Counted from the first letter of the stretch, positions 8,807 to 17,233 are shown. The stretch is 64,000 nt of DNA from Pedobacter sandarakinus (GCF_026240095.1 NZ_JAPIVG010000001.1:1272010-1336009); one strand, 5' to 3'. Notes: a model not told the origin generated them from the letters alone. Numbers and translations are program-made.

Positions 8807-9580
8807 ATGAGAAAATTATTATTATTCGTAATTCTTACCGCTGCAATGTTTCATGCAGTTGCGCAAGAGCTTCCGCTAAAAAAAGAACCTGTTTTTCAGG
8901 AAGGAGAGGTATTACAGTATAAGTTGAGGTATGGTTTCATCACAGCTGCAGAAGGTACGTTGAGGGTGAGTAATTCTGACCTTAAGTTCGACAATAGACC
9001 TACCTACAAATTAACCGTTGATGCAGAAACCTCAGGTACTTTTGATGTTTTTTACAAAATCAGGGATCACTATGATTCTTACATTGATAAAACAGATCTC
9101 ACACCTTATTTCTACCAGGAGAATATTAGAGAGTCTAGCTATAAGCGCCAGGATAAAGCCCGGTTTCATCAAGACGCTAAGAGAGTTGTGTCTAACAGGG
9201 GAAATTTCACTACCCCTACAACGCAAACTTTTGATCTGGTATCTGCCTATTATTTTGCACGGAGTTTAGACATGACAAAGTTAAAGGTAGGCGATAAATT
9301 CAAACTTAATTATTTTTTACAAGATGAGATTTCTGCGCTTGAGGTAGAGTATGTAGGAAAAGAAACGATTAAAAGCAAACTTGGCAATATTCGTTGCTTG
9401 AAATTTAGCCCCTCAATTAAACCCGGACGAATTTTTAAAAAAGACAGCAGGTTGTATCTTTGGGTTACGGACGATGGCAACCGCGTTCCGGTGAAGGCCC
9501 AAGTAGAGATCTTGGTTGGCGCAGTTACGATGGAGTTGAAGTCGGCTGCAGGCCTTAAATATGCTTTAGCGAAAGAATAA
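8807..9580 (+). CDS. DUF3108 domain periplasmic protein
   Basis: A 257-residue exported protein. The ATG at 8807 starts a clear signal peptide (MRKLLLFVILTAAMFHAVAQ); an extension to 8684 lacks any such feature and was rejected. The mature part matches DUF3108: FQEGEVLQYKLRYGFITAAEGT, then KIRDHYDSYIDK, and SRLYLWVTDDGNRVPVKAQVEILVGAV near the end. The fold is probably a beta-rich lipocalin-like envelope domain; its job is unknown. The stop overlaps the start of the following DUF3109 gene (TAATGATG), so the two are translated together. Confidence 0.78.
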   Translation: MRKLLLFVILTAAMFHAVAQELPLKKEPVFQEGEVLQYKLRYGFITAAEGTLRVSNSDLKFDNRPTYKLTVDAETSGTFDVFYKIRDHYDSYIDKTDLTPYFYQENIRESSYKRQDKARFHQDAKRVVSNRGNFTTPTTQTFDLVSAYYFARSLDMTKLKVGDKFKLNYFLQDEISALEVEYVGKETIKSKLGNIRCLKFSPSIKPGRIFKKDSRLYLWVTDDGNRVPVKAQVEILVGAVTMELKSAAGLKYALAKE

Positions 9581-10146
9581 TGATGATAGAAGTAGAACAG
9601 GTATTGGTACACGAGGATGTACTTAAAGAAAATTTCGTTTGTAATTTAAGCAAATGCAAGGGGATTTGTTGCGTAGAAGGGGATTCTGGCGCACCTTTAG
9701 ATCACGACGAAAAAGCAATCCTGGAAGAGATTTACCCAAAAATTAAGCACCTTCTTAACGACAAGGGCATCCAAGCTATCGAAGAGCAAGGCGTTTATGT
9801 GGTGGATGAAGACGGGGACCTAACCACGCCATGTGTAGACCGCAATAAGGAATGCGCTTATGTGCTGTTCGAAGCAGGCATCACCAAATGTGCCATCGAA
9901 AAAGCATATGAGCAAGGTTTGATCGATTGGCAGAAACCGATCTCCTGCCACCTTTACCCCATTCGCATTACCAAATATCCCGAGTTTGAGGTATTGAACT
10001 ACGACAGGTGGCATATCTGCCATGATGCCTGTACTTTCGGGCGGGAATTAAAGGTTCCGGTGTACAGCTTTTTAAAAGGACCGCTTATCCGAAAATATGG
10101 GGAAGATTGGTACAAAGAGCTGGAAAGTTCAGTAGCGGCGATGTAG
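9580..10146 (+). CDS. DUF3109 family cysteine-rich protein
   Basis: A 188-residue cytosolic protein rich in conserved cysteines, matching DUF3109 (related to the YkgJ CxxCxxxCC metal-chelating group). Cysteines 21, 26, 30 and 31 (CNLSKCKGICC) form the N-terminal cluster. More follow in TTPCVDRNKECAYV, KCAIEKAYEQG, ISCHLYPIRI and HICHDAC. Such a pattern suggests binding of an iron-sulfur cluster or zinc; the biological role is not known. It overlaps the DUF3108 gene by the start/stop codons. Either ATG at 9580 or 9583 could be used. Confidence 0.78.
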   Translation: MMIEVEQVLVHEDVLKENFVCNLSKCKGICCVEGDSGAPLDHDEKAILEEIYPKIKHLLNDKGIQAIEEQGVYVVDEDGDLTTPCVDRNKECAYVLFEAGITKCAIEKAYEQGLIDWQKPISCHLYPIRITKYPEFEVLNYDRWHICHDACTFGRELKVPVYSFLKGPLIRKYGEDWYKELESSVAAM

Positions 10147-10606
10147 GTGTATTATCCATTAGTTCATCAAGCGTTGAGTTATGGGTCGCTCATAAATTGA
10201 TCATTATATGGAAATTGCTCTTGACAAGTGGACCATCGGGTATAGACTACATGATTCTTAAATGGCTCGATGGTCTATTTTATTGAAGTTGCTGGCGAAA
10301 TAGCCGACTACATGTTTAGGTTTAGGTTTGATGCTACGGTGGATAGATTTGAAATCGGTGGCTGATGATCAGCATTTTTGTATTTTATGGGGCTCAGTAT
10401 CGATACCCCACCAATAATTGGTGAAGGCTTGTTCTTCTTAGATTGCCATTGATATACTTAGATTTTGCGTTTTGAATTTGAAATATCTTCAATACCAGTA
10501 CTATAAAGTTTCACAACTTCTGGTGAAATAGTACTATTCGTTGTGTATTGGTTGGTATTTTCAAATAACTATCTTAATTTAGCCGACTGAAATCATTTAA
10601 TAAGCT
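10147..10606. other. 460-base non-coding region upstream of the rhamnose operon with several inverted repeats
   Basis: I see no gene here. The region contains GACCATCG...CGATGGTC (about 10231-10281), the palindrome GTATCGATAC near 10399, the near-perfect stem CACCAAT/ATTGGTG near 10410-10426, and AGTACTAT (10497-10504) paired with ATAGTACT (10528-10535). A weak promoter candidate is TTGG (10548-10551) and TATCTTAA (10570-10577), 18 bases apart, about 30 bases before rfbB. Confidence 0.4.
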
Positions 10607-11659
10607 GTGAAAAAAATTCTCATCACTGGTGGAGCAGGTTTTATTGGCTCTCACGTTGTTCGTCGATTTGTAAATAACTACCCAAACTACGAAATTGTTA
10701 ATCTGGATAAGCTTACCTATGCCGGTAACCTTGCAAATCTAACCGATATTGAAAACCAACCTAATTATCGCTTTGTTAAGGCCGATATTACGGATGCGGC
10801 TACCATCAGCGAGCTTTTCAAGCACGAAAATTTCGATGCGGTTATTCATCTTGCAGCAGAAAGCCATGTAGATCGGTCTATAACTGACCCCACTGCTTTT
10901 GTGATGACCAACGTTATTGGTACTGTCAATCTTTTGAATGCCGCCCGCGAATCGTGGAAGGGTGATTATGATAAGAAACGTTTTTATCACGTGAGTACTG
11001 ATGAAGTATATGGTGCATTAGGCGAAGAAGGGATGTTTACTGAAACTACTTCTTACGACCCCCATAGCCCATATTCGGCATCTAAAGCTAGTTCTGATCA
11101 CTTTGTTCGTGCTTATCACGACACTTATGGGATGGACTGTGTGATTTCCAATTGCTCTAATAATTATGGTTCTCATCATTTTCCAGAGAAACTAATTCCT
11201 CTGGCGATTAATAACATTAAAAACAATAAGCCTGTACCTGTTTACGGCAAGGGTGAAAATGTTCGGGACTGGTTATGGGTTGAAGATCATGCCAGGGCTA
11301 TCGATGTCATTTTTCATCAATCTAAAACGGGTGACACTTACAATATCGGTGGCCACAATGAATGGAAAAATATCGATTTGATCCATTTGTTATGTAATAT
11401 TATGGATGAGAAGTTAGGTCGTGAAGCTGGAGAATCGGCTAAGCTGATTACTTATGTTACCGATCGAGCTGGTCATGATTTGCGTTATGCCATCGATTCT
11501 TCCAAGTTGCAAAAACAACTGGACTGGGTTCCTAGTTTACAATTTGAAGAAGGGTTAGCGAAAACTGTTGACTGGTATCTTCAAAATGAAGAATGGTTAA
11601 ATAATGTAACCTCGGGAAATTATCAATCTTATTACGAACAACAATACGATAATAAGTAG
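10607..11659 (+). CDS. rfbB: dTDP-glucose 4,6-dehydratase
   Basis: Converts dTDP-glucose to dTDP-4-keto-6-deoxyglucose, the second step of dTDP-L-rhamnose synthesis, in the cytosol. The 350-residue length is typical. The start is GTG (10607), placing the Rossmann loop ITGGAGFIGSHVVRRF at the N terminus. Family motifs are HLAAESHVDRSI, STDEVYG, and the catalytic Y-x-x-x-K in YSASKASSDH. RDWLWVEDH and YNIGGHNEWKN complete the RmlB pattern. It heads the rfbBCDA operon; rfbC begins four bases after its stop. The GTG start and the inverted repeats upstream hint at tuned expression. Confidence 0.95.
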   Translation: MKKILITGGAGFIGSHVVRRFVNNYPNYEIVNLDKLTYAGNLANLTDIENQPNYRFVKADITDAATISELFKHENFDAVIHLAAESHVDRSITDPTAFVMTNVIGTVNLLNAARESWKGDYDKKRFYHVSTDEVYGALGEEGMFTETTSYDPHSPYSASKASSDHFVRAYHDTYGMDCVISNCSNNYGSHHFPEKLIPLAINNIKNNKPVPVYGKGENVRDWLWVEDHARAIDVIFHQSKTGDTYNIGGHNEWKNIDLIHLLCNIMDEKLGREAGESAKLITYVTDRAGHDLRYAIDSSKLQKQLDWVPSLQFEEGLAKTVDWYLQNEEWLNNVTSGNYQSYYEQQYDNK

Positions 11660-11662
11660 TTG

Positions 11663-12211
11663 ATGGAAATCGAGCAAACGGGTTTACAGGATTGTATTAT
11701 CATCAAACCAAGGGTTTTTGAAGATCCGAGGGGCTATTTTTTCGAAAGCTTCAACAAACAAACTTTTGAAGAAAAGACGGGTTTACCTGGAGATTTCGTT
11801 CAGGACAACCAGTCGTATTCTTCTTACGGGGTTATCCGGGGTTTACATGCACAGACTGGTGCTTTCGCACAGGCCAAATTGGTTCGCGTAACCAAGGGTG
11901 AGGTGTTGGATGTAGCTGTAGATGCACGTCCGGGATCACCTACTTATGGCCAACACGTTGCCGTACGGTTGAGTGCAGAAAACAAGTTGCAATTATATAT
12001 TCCCCGCGGTTTCGTACATGGCTTTTCGGTACTGAGCGAAACGGCTGAGTTTTTATATAAATGCGATAATTTTTTCAACAAGGCATCGGAAACCGGGGTG
12101 ATTTACAATGATACTGATTTAAATATCGATTGGTTGATCCCGGAAGGGAATCAAGCGATATCTGAAAAAGACCTTGAGTTAAAACCGTTTTCACAATTGA
12201 CGCATATATGA
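11663..12211 (+). CDS. rfbC: dTDP-4-dehydrorhamnose 3,5-epimerase
   Basis: Epimerises dTDP-4-keto-6-deoxyglucose at C3 and C5 in the rhamnose pathway. The 182-residue cupin-fold protein shows the RmlC signatures GYFFESFNKQTFEEKTG, FVQDNQSYSSYGVIRGLHAQ (catalytic His in RGLH), AKLVRVTKGEVLDVAVDAR, GSPTYGQ, and IPRGFVHGFSVLSETAEFLYKCDN with the conserved Tyr. I start it at the ATG at 11663; an in-frame TTG precedes it directly. Its stop overlaps the ATG of rfbD (ATGA), so the two are coupled. Confidence 0.95.
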   Translation: MEIEQTGLQDCIIIKPRVFEDPRGYFFESFNKQTFEEKTGLPGDFVQDNQSYSSYGVIRGLHAQTGAFAQAKLVRVTKGEVLDVAVDARPGSPTYGQHVAVRLSAENKLQLYIPRGFVHGFSVLSETAEFLYKCDNFFNKASETGVIYNDTDLNIDWLIPEGNQAISEKDLELKPFSQLTHI

Positions 12212-13071
12212 GCAAGATCCTGGTAATTGGCGCAGGCGGACAGCTAGGCCAATGTTTAAAAGTTGTAGCCGCTCGAAAGGGAATCAATGAAATTGTTTTT
12301 CCAACAGAGCAGGATGCCAATATTCTTAATGAGGCAGGACTACTTAATCTTCTGGCTCAGGAGAAACCATCCTTTGTTATTAACTGTGCCGCTTATACTG
12401 CTGTAGATAAGGCAGAAGATGAAGTTGATCTATCTAAGGCCATCAATGCAACTGGTGCCGCTTATCTTGCCTCAGCCTGTTTGGCGCACAATGCCACTTT
12501 GGTTCATGTTTCCACTGATTTTGTTTTTGAAGGCAATGAAGTGAAGTTGCTTAAAGAAGACGATGAGGCCAGACCCATTAATGTTTACGGGATAACGAAA
12601 TTAGCCGGTGAGGAATCGGTTATTTCCATTTTACCAGCTCATTTCATCATCCGTACCAGCTGGTTATATTCAGAGTTTGCCAATAATTTCGTAAAAACGA
12701 TGTTGAAACTTGGCGCAGAGCGGGATGAATTAAATATTATCGCCGACCAAGTGGGCACGCCTACCTATGCCATTGACCTGGCGGATGCTATTTTCGACAT
12801 CATTCAATCTGGTTCCGAAGCTTATGGTATCTACCATTATAGTAATGAAGGCGTTACGTCATGGTTTGATTTTGCTAAAGCCATTTTTGATATCAGTGCT
12901 ACTGATGTGAAGACAAATCCTATCCCGACTTCTGCTTTTCCAACTAAAGCTGTAAGGCCTGCTTTTTCTGTAATGGATAAAAGCAAGATCAAAGCTATAT
13001 TTCAGCTTCACATTCCTTACTGGCGAGACAGTCTAGTGCAATGCATTGGTCAATTAAATAAGTTAATGTAA
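12208..13071 (+). CDS. rfbD: dTDP-4-dehydrorhamnose reductase
   Basis: Reduces dTDP-4-keto-L-rhamnose to dTDP-L-rhamnose with NAD(P)H. The 287-residue protein has an N-terminal ILVIGAGGQLGQCL nucleotide loop, INCAAYTAVDKAEDE, HVSTDFVFEG, and the catalytic YGITKLAGE of the RmlD branch of short-chain dehydrogenases. RTSWLYSEFANNFVKTML, DQVGTPTYAIDLA and YHYSNEGVTSWFDFAKAIF complete the family pattern. It overlaps rfbC by four bases and is followed after 30 bases by rfbA, which supplies the dTDP-glucose. Confidence 0.95.
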   Translation: MSKILVIGAGGQLGQCLKVVAARKGINEIVFPTEQDANILNEAGLLNLLAQEKPSFVINCAAYTAVDKAEDEVDLSKAINATGAAYLASACLAHNATLVHVSTDFVFEGNEVKLLKEDDEARPINVYGITKLAGEESVISILPAHFIIRTSWLYSEFANNFVKTMLKLGAERDELNIIADQVGTPTYAIDLADAIFDIIQSGSEAYGIYHYSNEGVTSWFDFAKAIFDISATDVKTNPIPTSAFPTKAVRPAFSVMDKSKIKAIFQLHIPYWRDSLVQCIGQLNKLM

Positions 13072-13101
13072 GCGGTGGATCCGTTTAAAATATAATTCTA
13101 T

Positions 13102-13962
13102 ATGAAAGGTATAATCTTAGCAGGAGGGAGCGGAACGCGTTTACATCCTTTAACCCTTGCTTGTAGCAAACAAATGATGCCGGTTTATGATAAGCCGATG
13201 ATTTATTATCCATTATCAACTTTGATGCTCGCCGGCATCCGGGAGGTGCTCATTATTTCGACACCACATGATCTTCCTAACTTTGAGAAGTTGCTGGGTG
13301 ATGGATCGACATTGGGTTGTAAATTCACTTATGCCGTACAAGCCGAGCCAAATGGTTTAGCCCAGGCTTTCGTTATTGGTGAGGAATTTATCGGGCAGGA
13401 TAAGGTTGCTTTGGTGCTCGGTGATAATATTTTCCACGGTGATGGTATGGCGAAGTTACTGCAGGCCAGTGCAGACCCTGAAGGCGGGGTGGTATTTGCC
13501 TATCAAGTAAGTGATCCCGAGCGCTATGGCGTTGTGGAATTTGATTCGAATAATAAGGCTATTTCTATCGAAGAGAAACCTGAGCATCCTAAATCTGATT
13601 ACGCTGTTCCTGGTTTATATTTTTACGATAATGAAGTGGTAGAAATTGCTAAGAATATCAAGCCTTCTCCTCGTGGCGAATATGAGATTACTGATATCAA
13701 CCGCATTTATTTAGAGCAGGGTAAACTTAAGGTTGGTGTATTAAGTCGTGGTACGGCTTGGTTAGATACTGGTACTTTTGCCTCACTAATGCAGGCGGGG
13801 CAGTTCGTTCAAATTATAGAAGAGCGTCAAGGATTGAAGATTGGCTGTATAGAAGAAATTGCCTATCGGATGGGCTTTATTGATGCCGACCAGCTAAAAG
13901 CCATTGCAACGCCACTGGTTAAAAGTGGGTATGGTAGTTATCTACTAAAACTAATTAAGTAA
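13102..13962 (+). CDS. rfbA: glucose-1-phosphate thymidylyltransferase
   Basis: Makes dTDP-glucose from glucose-1-phosphate and dTTP, the entry to the rhamnose branch. The 286-residue protein has the pyrophosphorylase signature [18 protein letters not shown], then [80 protein letters not shown] and [14 protein letters not shown]. All are diagnostic of RmlA. It is the last gene of the rhamnose operon and is followed by a strong terminator. All four enzymes needed for dTDP-L-rhamnose are thus present in a row. Confidence 0.96.
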   Translation: MKGIILAGGSGTRLHPLTLACSKQMMPVYDKPMIYYPLSTLMLAGIREVLIISTPHDLPNFEKLLGDGSTLGCKFTYAVQAEPNGLAQAFVIGEEFIGQDKVALVLGDNIFHGDGMAKLLQASADPEGGVVFAYQVSDPERYGVVEFDSNNKAISIEEKPEHPKSDYAVPGLYFYDNEVVEIAKNIKPSPRGEYEITDINRIYLEQGKLKVGVLSRGTAWLDTGTFASLMQAGQFVQIIEERQGLKIGCIEEIAYRMGFIDADQLKAIATPLVKSGYGSYLLKLIK

Positions 13963-13968
13963 AATAGA

Positions 13969-13997
13969 AGTCTCGATGAAAATCGGGACTTTTTTTT
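13969..13997 (+). terminator. terminator of the rfbBCDA operon
   Basis: AGTCTCGAT (13969-13977) pairs with ATCGGGACT (13982-13990), with one T-G wobble and a short loop, then eight T residues. It closes the rhamnose operon. Confidence 0.88.
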
Positions 13998-14112
13998 GTA
14001 CCAGCTGGATTATGTTTTGGCAAGGACCAGTGCTAAATCGCTAACAACATTGTGAATATAAGGGCGGTTTTTCGATATCTATGGCAGTATTTGTCGTTTG
14101 ACTTGATGTTTC

Positions 14113-14503
14113 TTATGCCTCATCGGCGGCGGCCTATTTCCTTTGGCTTGATCCAAAAGAAACAAACCTGAGGCATAGCGAAAGCATGACAACCAATAAA
14201 ACAACAAAAACGCTGGCATAACTCGAGGCTTGGATCTGTTGTCGGATAAATTCGTCAAAGCTTTAGTTTCGGTATCACAAGCTGCGATGAAAAATCGCAG
14301 GGGACGCGATGCCTGGTTTGGTGTTTTATGAGATGTCTGCAAATGCTTTAACGCTTTCTCCTTCCAACATCTCCTAGGCCGGTTAGCACGGTGACTATAG
14401 CAGGGAGTCTACTATTGGAGCAGATAGCGGAGGTTGATTTTTCTTATGCCTCATCGGCGGCCGCCTTTTTCTTTTGACTTGATCCATAAAGAAGCCTAAG
14501 CAT
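14113..14503 (+). repeat. repeat array 1: one full and one truncated ~330-bp unit
   Basis: A full unit runs 14113-14443 (331 bases), from TTATGCCTCATCGG to a conserved tail around CTCCTAGGCCGGTTAGCA and GGAGCAGATAGCGGAGG. A second unit begins at 14444 and is lost after about 60 bases. Inside the unit are a perfect hairpin with arms TTTCTTTTGG-like and CCAAAAGAAA, and a GCGAT/ATCGC stem. The same unit recurs at 19481-20347 and 46821-48235, all in the same orientation. Short reading frames inside it are not conserved as proteins among copies. Confidence 0.9.
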
Positions 14504-14621
14504 CGCTACCCCTAGAATGATGTAGAAAAAAAACACGAGTGTTGCTTTCTTTCTGGAAAAGTGCAATTAAATTTTAACCATGGTAGTCTATTCGATTTTA
14601 TTACTAATGAACAGGATTTAA

Positions 14622-14652
14622 AACAGAAACCCGGGGATGAAAGCGGGTTCTG
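14622..14652 (-). terminator. possible terminator of the small minus-strand gene
   Basis: CAGAAACCCG pairs with CGGGTTCTG with one bulged A. Read on the minus strand, the stem is followed by GTTTTAAATC, a weak T tract. It sits directly downstream of the 62-residue gene. Confidence 0.5.
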
Positions 14653-14674
14653 CTATTTTTCGGGAGCGGCAATA

Positions 14675-14863
14675 TTAAGCACATGTTCTTTCCACCATTG
14701 CTTTGTCAATGCCTGAATATTCAGCAAATTCATCAATAGTGATGTATTGAAATTTGTTCTTGCCTAATAATAGCTTTAAATTTTTCAACATCATTTGTGC
14801 ATGTCTTAAACTTTTCCCTGTTAATAAACTTACATCCTTTGGATAAATACATACTCTTTTCAT
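14675..14863 (-). CDS. small putative DNA-binding protein, conserved in Bacteroidota
   Basis: A 62-residue protein if started at the ATG at 14863 (MKRVCIYPKDVSLLTGKS); the upstream extension to 14929 has low-complexity residues and seems untranslated. The layout, a short IYPKDVSLLTGKS strand-turn-helix, HAQMMLKNLKLLLGK, then QYITIDEFAEYSGIDKAMV, resembles small helix-turn-helix or excisionase-like proteins common in this phylum. Its function is unknown. It stands alone on the minus strand next to a repeat array and opposite the phage-like cassette, so a mobile-element origin is possible. A hairpin at 14622-14652 lies just past its stop. Confidence 0.5.
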   Translation of the reverse strand: MKRVCIYPKDVSLLTGKSLRHAQMMLKNLKLLLGKNKFQYITIDEFAEYSGIDKAMVERTCA

Positions 14864-15243
14864 TTGTTTAGGTGTTGATGCCGAAACAGATGGAGGTGCC
14901 ACTAGTGTTTGGTTTATGAAGCTATGCAAAAATCAAGTTTAGTACTATTACAGTACTCTATCTATGCTTTATCCCTACTTAAGGTATGCTTGTGCTATGC
15001 TTTTGCATCGATTTTTTAACCAAGTTACTATCCCTGCCCGAGCGTTTATAAAAGAACGATTATTAATTAATACTAATTTAATGGGTAAAAATTTAGATTA
15101 CAAGCGAATAAAATCAACAAATACGTATATAACGAAAATAATGAAAAGACTGATTTTTTACGACTTATAACGCAGCAATAGCGTTTGTGCGATCGGAGAT
15201 TTTTATCGGATTGTAACTTTGTAGCAGATGATAAAACCATATT
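14864..15243. other. divergent intergenic region with candidate promoter
   Basis: No gene is convincing in these 380 bases. TAACTTTG at 15214-15221 matches the -7 consensus TAnnTTTG exactly and lies 23 bases before the next gene, so it is the probable promoter of the four-gene cassette downstream. The remainder is AT-rich and holds only shadow frames. Confidence 0.45.
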
Positions 15244-15999
15244 ATGGCACGTCAAGAAGGAATCATTAAATTAAAAGGACAAATCGGGGATTTGGCTTTT
15301 TACAAAACTAAGGATGGCTATCAAGCTCGCACCCGAGGAGGTGTATCGGCTGATCGGATTGCTAATGATCCAAGGTTTCAACGCACCAGAGAGAATGGTG
15401 CAGAGTTTGGCAGGGCTGCTAAAGCTGGTAAGCTTTTCAGGACCGCATTTAAGACCCTAACGAGTCAGTTAGCTGATAAAAAGATCAGCAATAGGCTCTC
15501 AAAGCAAATGTTAAGGGTTGTCCAAGCGGATAGTATCAATGAACGGGGCATGCGCATGATTTTAGATGCTGAAACGGAGCTGTTAACAGGGTTTGAATTC
15601 AACGTGGATGGGATAGTTAGTACAAATGTGAACATGCCTTACAATGCCACAATCGACAGGGCTAGCGGCAATGCGACCATTGAGTTCGAAGCATTTAATG
15701 CAAGGGATTTGTTAGTGTCTCCACGTGGAGCAAGCCACTTCAAGTTGAGCGCGGCGACGGCAGTGATCGATTTTGAAGAAGGTGTATTTGAGCTAAATGT
15801 AGCGGAAAGTGCAGTTCTTAGCGTAAACGATGTAGCTATAGCCGCTACTACACTCAGTTGTAATGTAACACCTGCTTCTGTCAAGCCAATTTTTTCGTTG
15901 TTAGGGGTAAGCTTTTTCCAGCGTGTTAATGGAACAGATTACCTATTAAGCAATGGCGCTTACAATGGTTTGGCTGTAGTAAAGGTTAGCGGAATTTAA
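15244..15999 (+). CDS. conserved hypothetical protein of a phage-like cassette
   Basis: A 251-residue protein without a signal peptide or membrane helix. The N-terminal 80 residues are basic and start ARQEGIIKLKGQIGDLAFYKTKDGYQARTRGG, then PRFQRTRENGAEFGRAAKAGK. The C-terminal half is rich in Ala, Val, Ser and Thr and looks like beta-sandwich sequence. I recognise the type as a Bacteroidota hypothetical that tends to occur beside DUF5675, but have no function for it. A structural or tail-type role is only a guess. Its stop overlaps the start of the DUF5675 gene (TTTAATGG), so it heads a coupled group with a good promoter in front. Confidence 0.6.
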   Translation: MARQEGIIKLKGQIGDLAFYKTKDGYQARTRGGVSADRIANDPRFQRTRENGAEFGRAAKAGKLFRTAFKTLTSQLADKKISNRLSKQMLRVVQADSINERGMRMILDAETELLTGFEFNVDGIVSTNVNMPYNATIDRASGNATIEFEAFNARDLLVSPRGASHFKLSAATAVIDFEEGVFELNVAESAVLSVNDVAIAATTLSCNVTPASVKPIFSLLGVSFFQRVNGTDYLLSNGAYNGLAVVKVSGI

Positions 16000-16400
16000 T
16001 GGAAATATTATTGAGCCGCACCTATTTTAAAGTAGGCACAAATGGAAAAATAAGCCATAACGGACAATTTGTTTGCTATTCTATTGAATTACCCTGGAGG
16101 AACAATAAGCGTAGTATCAGCTGTATACCAGAGGGTAAGTACTTATTGGTCAGGAGGTATCATCCTAAACATGGCCATCAGCTAGCTTTAAGTATTGTCC
16201 CCAATAGAGAAGCAATTCTAATCCATCCTGCAAATTTTGCTTTGCGTGAATTGCAAGGTTGTATTGCACCAGTAACATCGTGTACTGGTGAGGGGGAGGG
16301 TAATTACAGTCGCGTTGCGCTTGAACGACTGCAAGATTTAATATACCCAGCCTTGGAAGCAAATGAAAAAGTGTTTTTGGTGATCACATCGGTGAAATGA
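15999..16400 (+). CDS. DUF5675 family protein
   Basis: A 133-residue protein matching DUF5675, a family seen in phages and in bacterial cassettes. Visible signatures are FVCYSIELPWRNNKRSISCIPEGKYLLVRRYHPKHG and AILIHPANFALRELQGCIAPVTS. The ordered Glu, His and Cys residues in SCIPEGKY, ILIHPANF and LQGCIAP recall a cysteine peptidase or L,D-transpeptidase-like active site, so a peptidoglycan-related activity is plausible but unproven. It overlaps the preceding gene's stop by one base and is followed by two small membrane-type peptides, as in a lysis-like module. Confidence 0.7.
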   Translation: MEILLSRTYFKVGTNGKISHNGQFVCYSIELPWRNNKRSISCIPEGKYLLVRRYHPKHGHQLALSIVPNREAILIHPANFALRELQGCIAPVTSCTGEGEGNYSRVALERLQDLIYPALEANEKVFLVITSVK

Positions 16401-16454
16401 GTTTATCTAGCGCAAAGCGGCATCATTTACTTATTCGGTATAGCAGAATTATTA

Positions 16455-16661
16455 ATGCGTAAAAATTTGACTGATAAAAATGTAGCACAATCTTCGGGGA
16501 AGGGTTGGCTATCGATCTTGAAAAAGAGTCTTGGGATGGCGGAACGAATAGCGGGTATATTGCTTGTTGCGCCTGTAAAATTACCAAGTAAAGTTCTGAG
16601 TACGGTACGCTATCTGGCGTTGATTTCAGGCGTTTTAAAAGCTACGTCAAGCGATGAATAG
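16455..16661 (+). CDS. small amphipathic/membrane-associated protein
   Basis: A 68-residue basic protein. The centre (SLGMAERIAGILLVAPVKLPSKVLSTVRYLALISGVLKA) alternates hydrophobic and basic residues and may lie on or in the membrane. No family is recognised. Its end overlaps the start of the next small gene (ATGAATAG), so both are translated together. Context with DUF5675 and a holin-like peptide suggests an accessory role in a lysis-like or envelope module. Confidence 0.45.
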   Translation: MRKNLTDKNVAQSSGKGWLSILKKSLGMAERIAGILLVAPVKLPSKVLSTVRYLALISGVLKATSSDE

Positions 16662-16818
16662 TACTGAAACTAAAATGGGGATGCTAGGCGGAATTTCATT
16701 TAGCGTTCTTGGGTTAAGTGCCAGTGATTTTGCACAAGCAACGTTGCTTGCCGGTATAGGAGCATGTGTAAGTTTCTTTGTGAGTAAGTTACTACAATGG
16801 TTTCATAACCGAGAGTGA
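16654..16818 (+). CDS. 54-residue holin-like membrane peptide
   Basis: A short gene: ATG at 16654, TGA at 16816-16818. It encodes MNSTETKMGMLGGISFSVLG and ends FVSKLLQWFHNRE. It has two hydrophobic stretches (about 11-21 and 28-44) separated by SASDFAQAT, and a charged C terminus. That topology, small size and position directly after DUF5675 resemble phage holins. It overlaps the preceding gene by eight bases, and a strong terminator follows 26 bases after its stop. No family assignment is possible by eye. Confidence 0.55.
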   Translation: MNSTETKMGMLGGISFSVLGLSASDFAQATLLAGIGACVSFFVSKLLQWFHNRE

Positions 16819-16843
16819 AAATAAATTTTTTTAATTATTTTGA

Positions 16844-16874
16844 ACGGGTGCCCTTAACTGTGCACCCGTATTTT
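16844..16874 (+). terminator. terminator of the DUF5675 cassette
   Basis: A perfect stem ACGGGTGC (16844-16851) and GCACCCGT (16862-16869) with a 10-base loop, followed by ATTTTC. It closes the four-gene cassette. Confidence 0.85.
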
Positions 16875-16987
16875 CTTATCACTTAATAATAACGTGTTGC
16901 CTAATCAAATTGATATGAATCCTGTAGCAGATACAGGTGCTACCTTGGGCTAACCTGATTCTTTTACTTTAGGGCAAATGCTGATGA

Positions 16988-17233
16988 TTAGGATATTTCT
17001 GCGTCTATTGAAAAATTAACTAACTCTGCAAGCGTAATGCCTAAGCCTTCTGCTATTGCAATCATAGTTAATAAGGAGGGAGCAGTCTCGCCTTTTTCTA
17101 TGCGGTGTATTTGGCTATAATCCACATCAGCGATTTGTTCAAGTACCCTGAGACTAATATTCCTTTTGTTTCTCAGATCTTTGAGGTGCAATCCAAATAG
17201 CTTTAATATTTTTTCCTTTCTGACTTGATCCAC
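16988..17233 (-). CDS. XRE-family helix-turn-helix regulator
   Basis: An 81-residue DNA-binding protein that is essentially one XRE/Cro-type helix-turn-helix domain: LGLHLKDLRNKRNISLRVLEQIADVDYSQIHRIEKGETAPSLLTMIAIAEGLGITLAELV-like pattern. Recognition helix residues fall in DYSQIHRIEKG. There is no second domain, so it probably acts as a simple repressor or antitoxin-like regulator; no partner toxin is seen next to it. It is on the minus strand, facing the terminator of the DUF5675 cassette, and may control genes of this accessory island. Confidence 0.85.
   Translation of the reverse strand: MDQVRKEKILKLFGLHLKDLRNKRNISLRVLEQIADVDYSQIHRIEKGETAPSLLTMIAIAEGLGITLAELVNFSIDAEIS

Noticed and set aside
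10497..10535. Invertible promoter flanked by inverted repeats
   Set aside because: The arms enclose only 23 bases, too few for a promoter, and no invertase gene is in the window.
14079..14342. 87-codon minus-strand frame across repeat array 1
   Set aside because: It lies inside the ~330-bp repeat; the same frame is broken in other copies, so it is a by-product of the repeat sequence.
14964..15170. 68-codon plus-strand frame in the intergenic region
   Set aside because: It starts far from any promoter-like box and has no recognisable sequence; probably chance.
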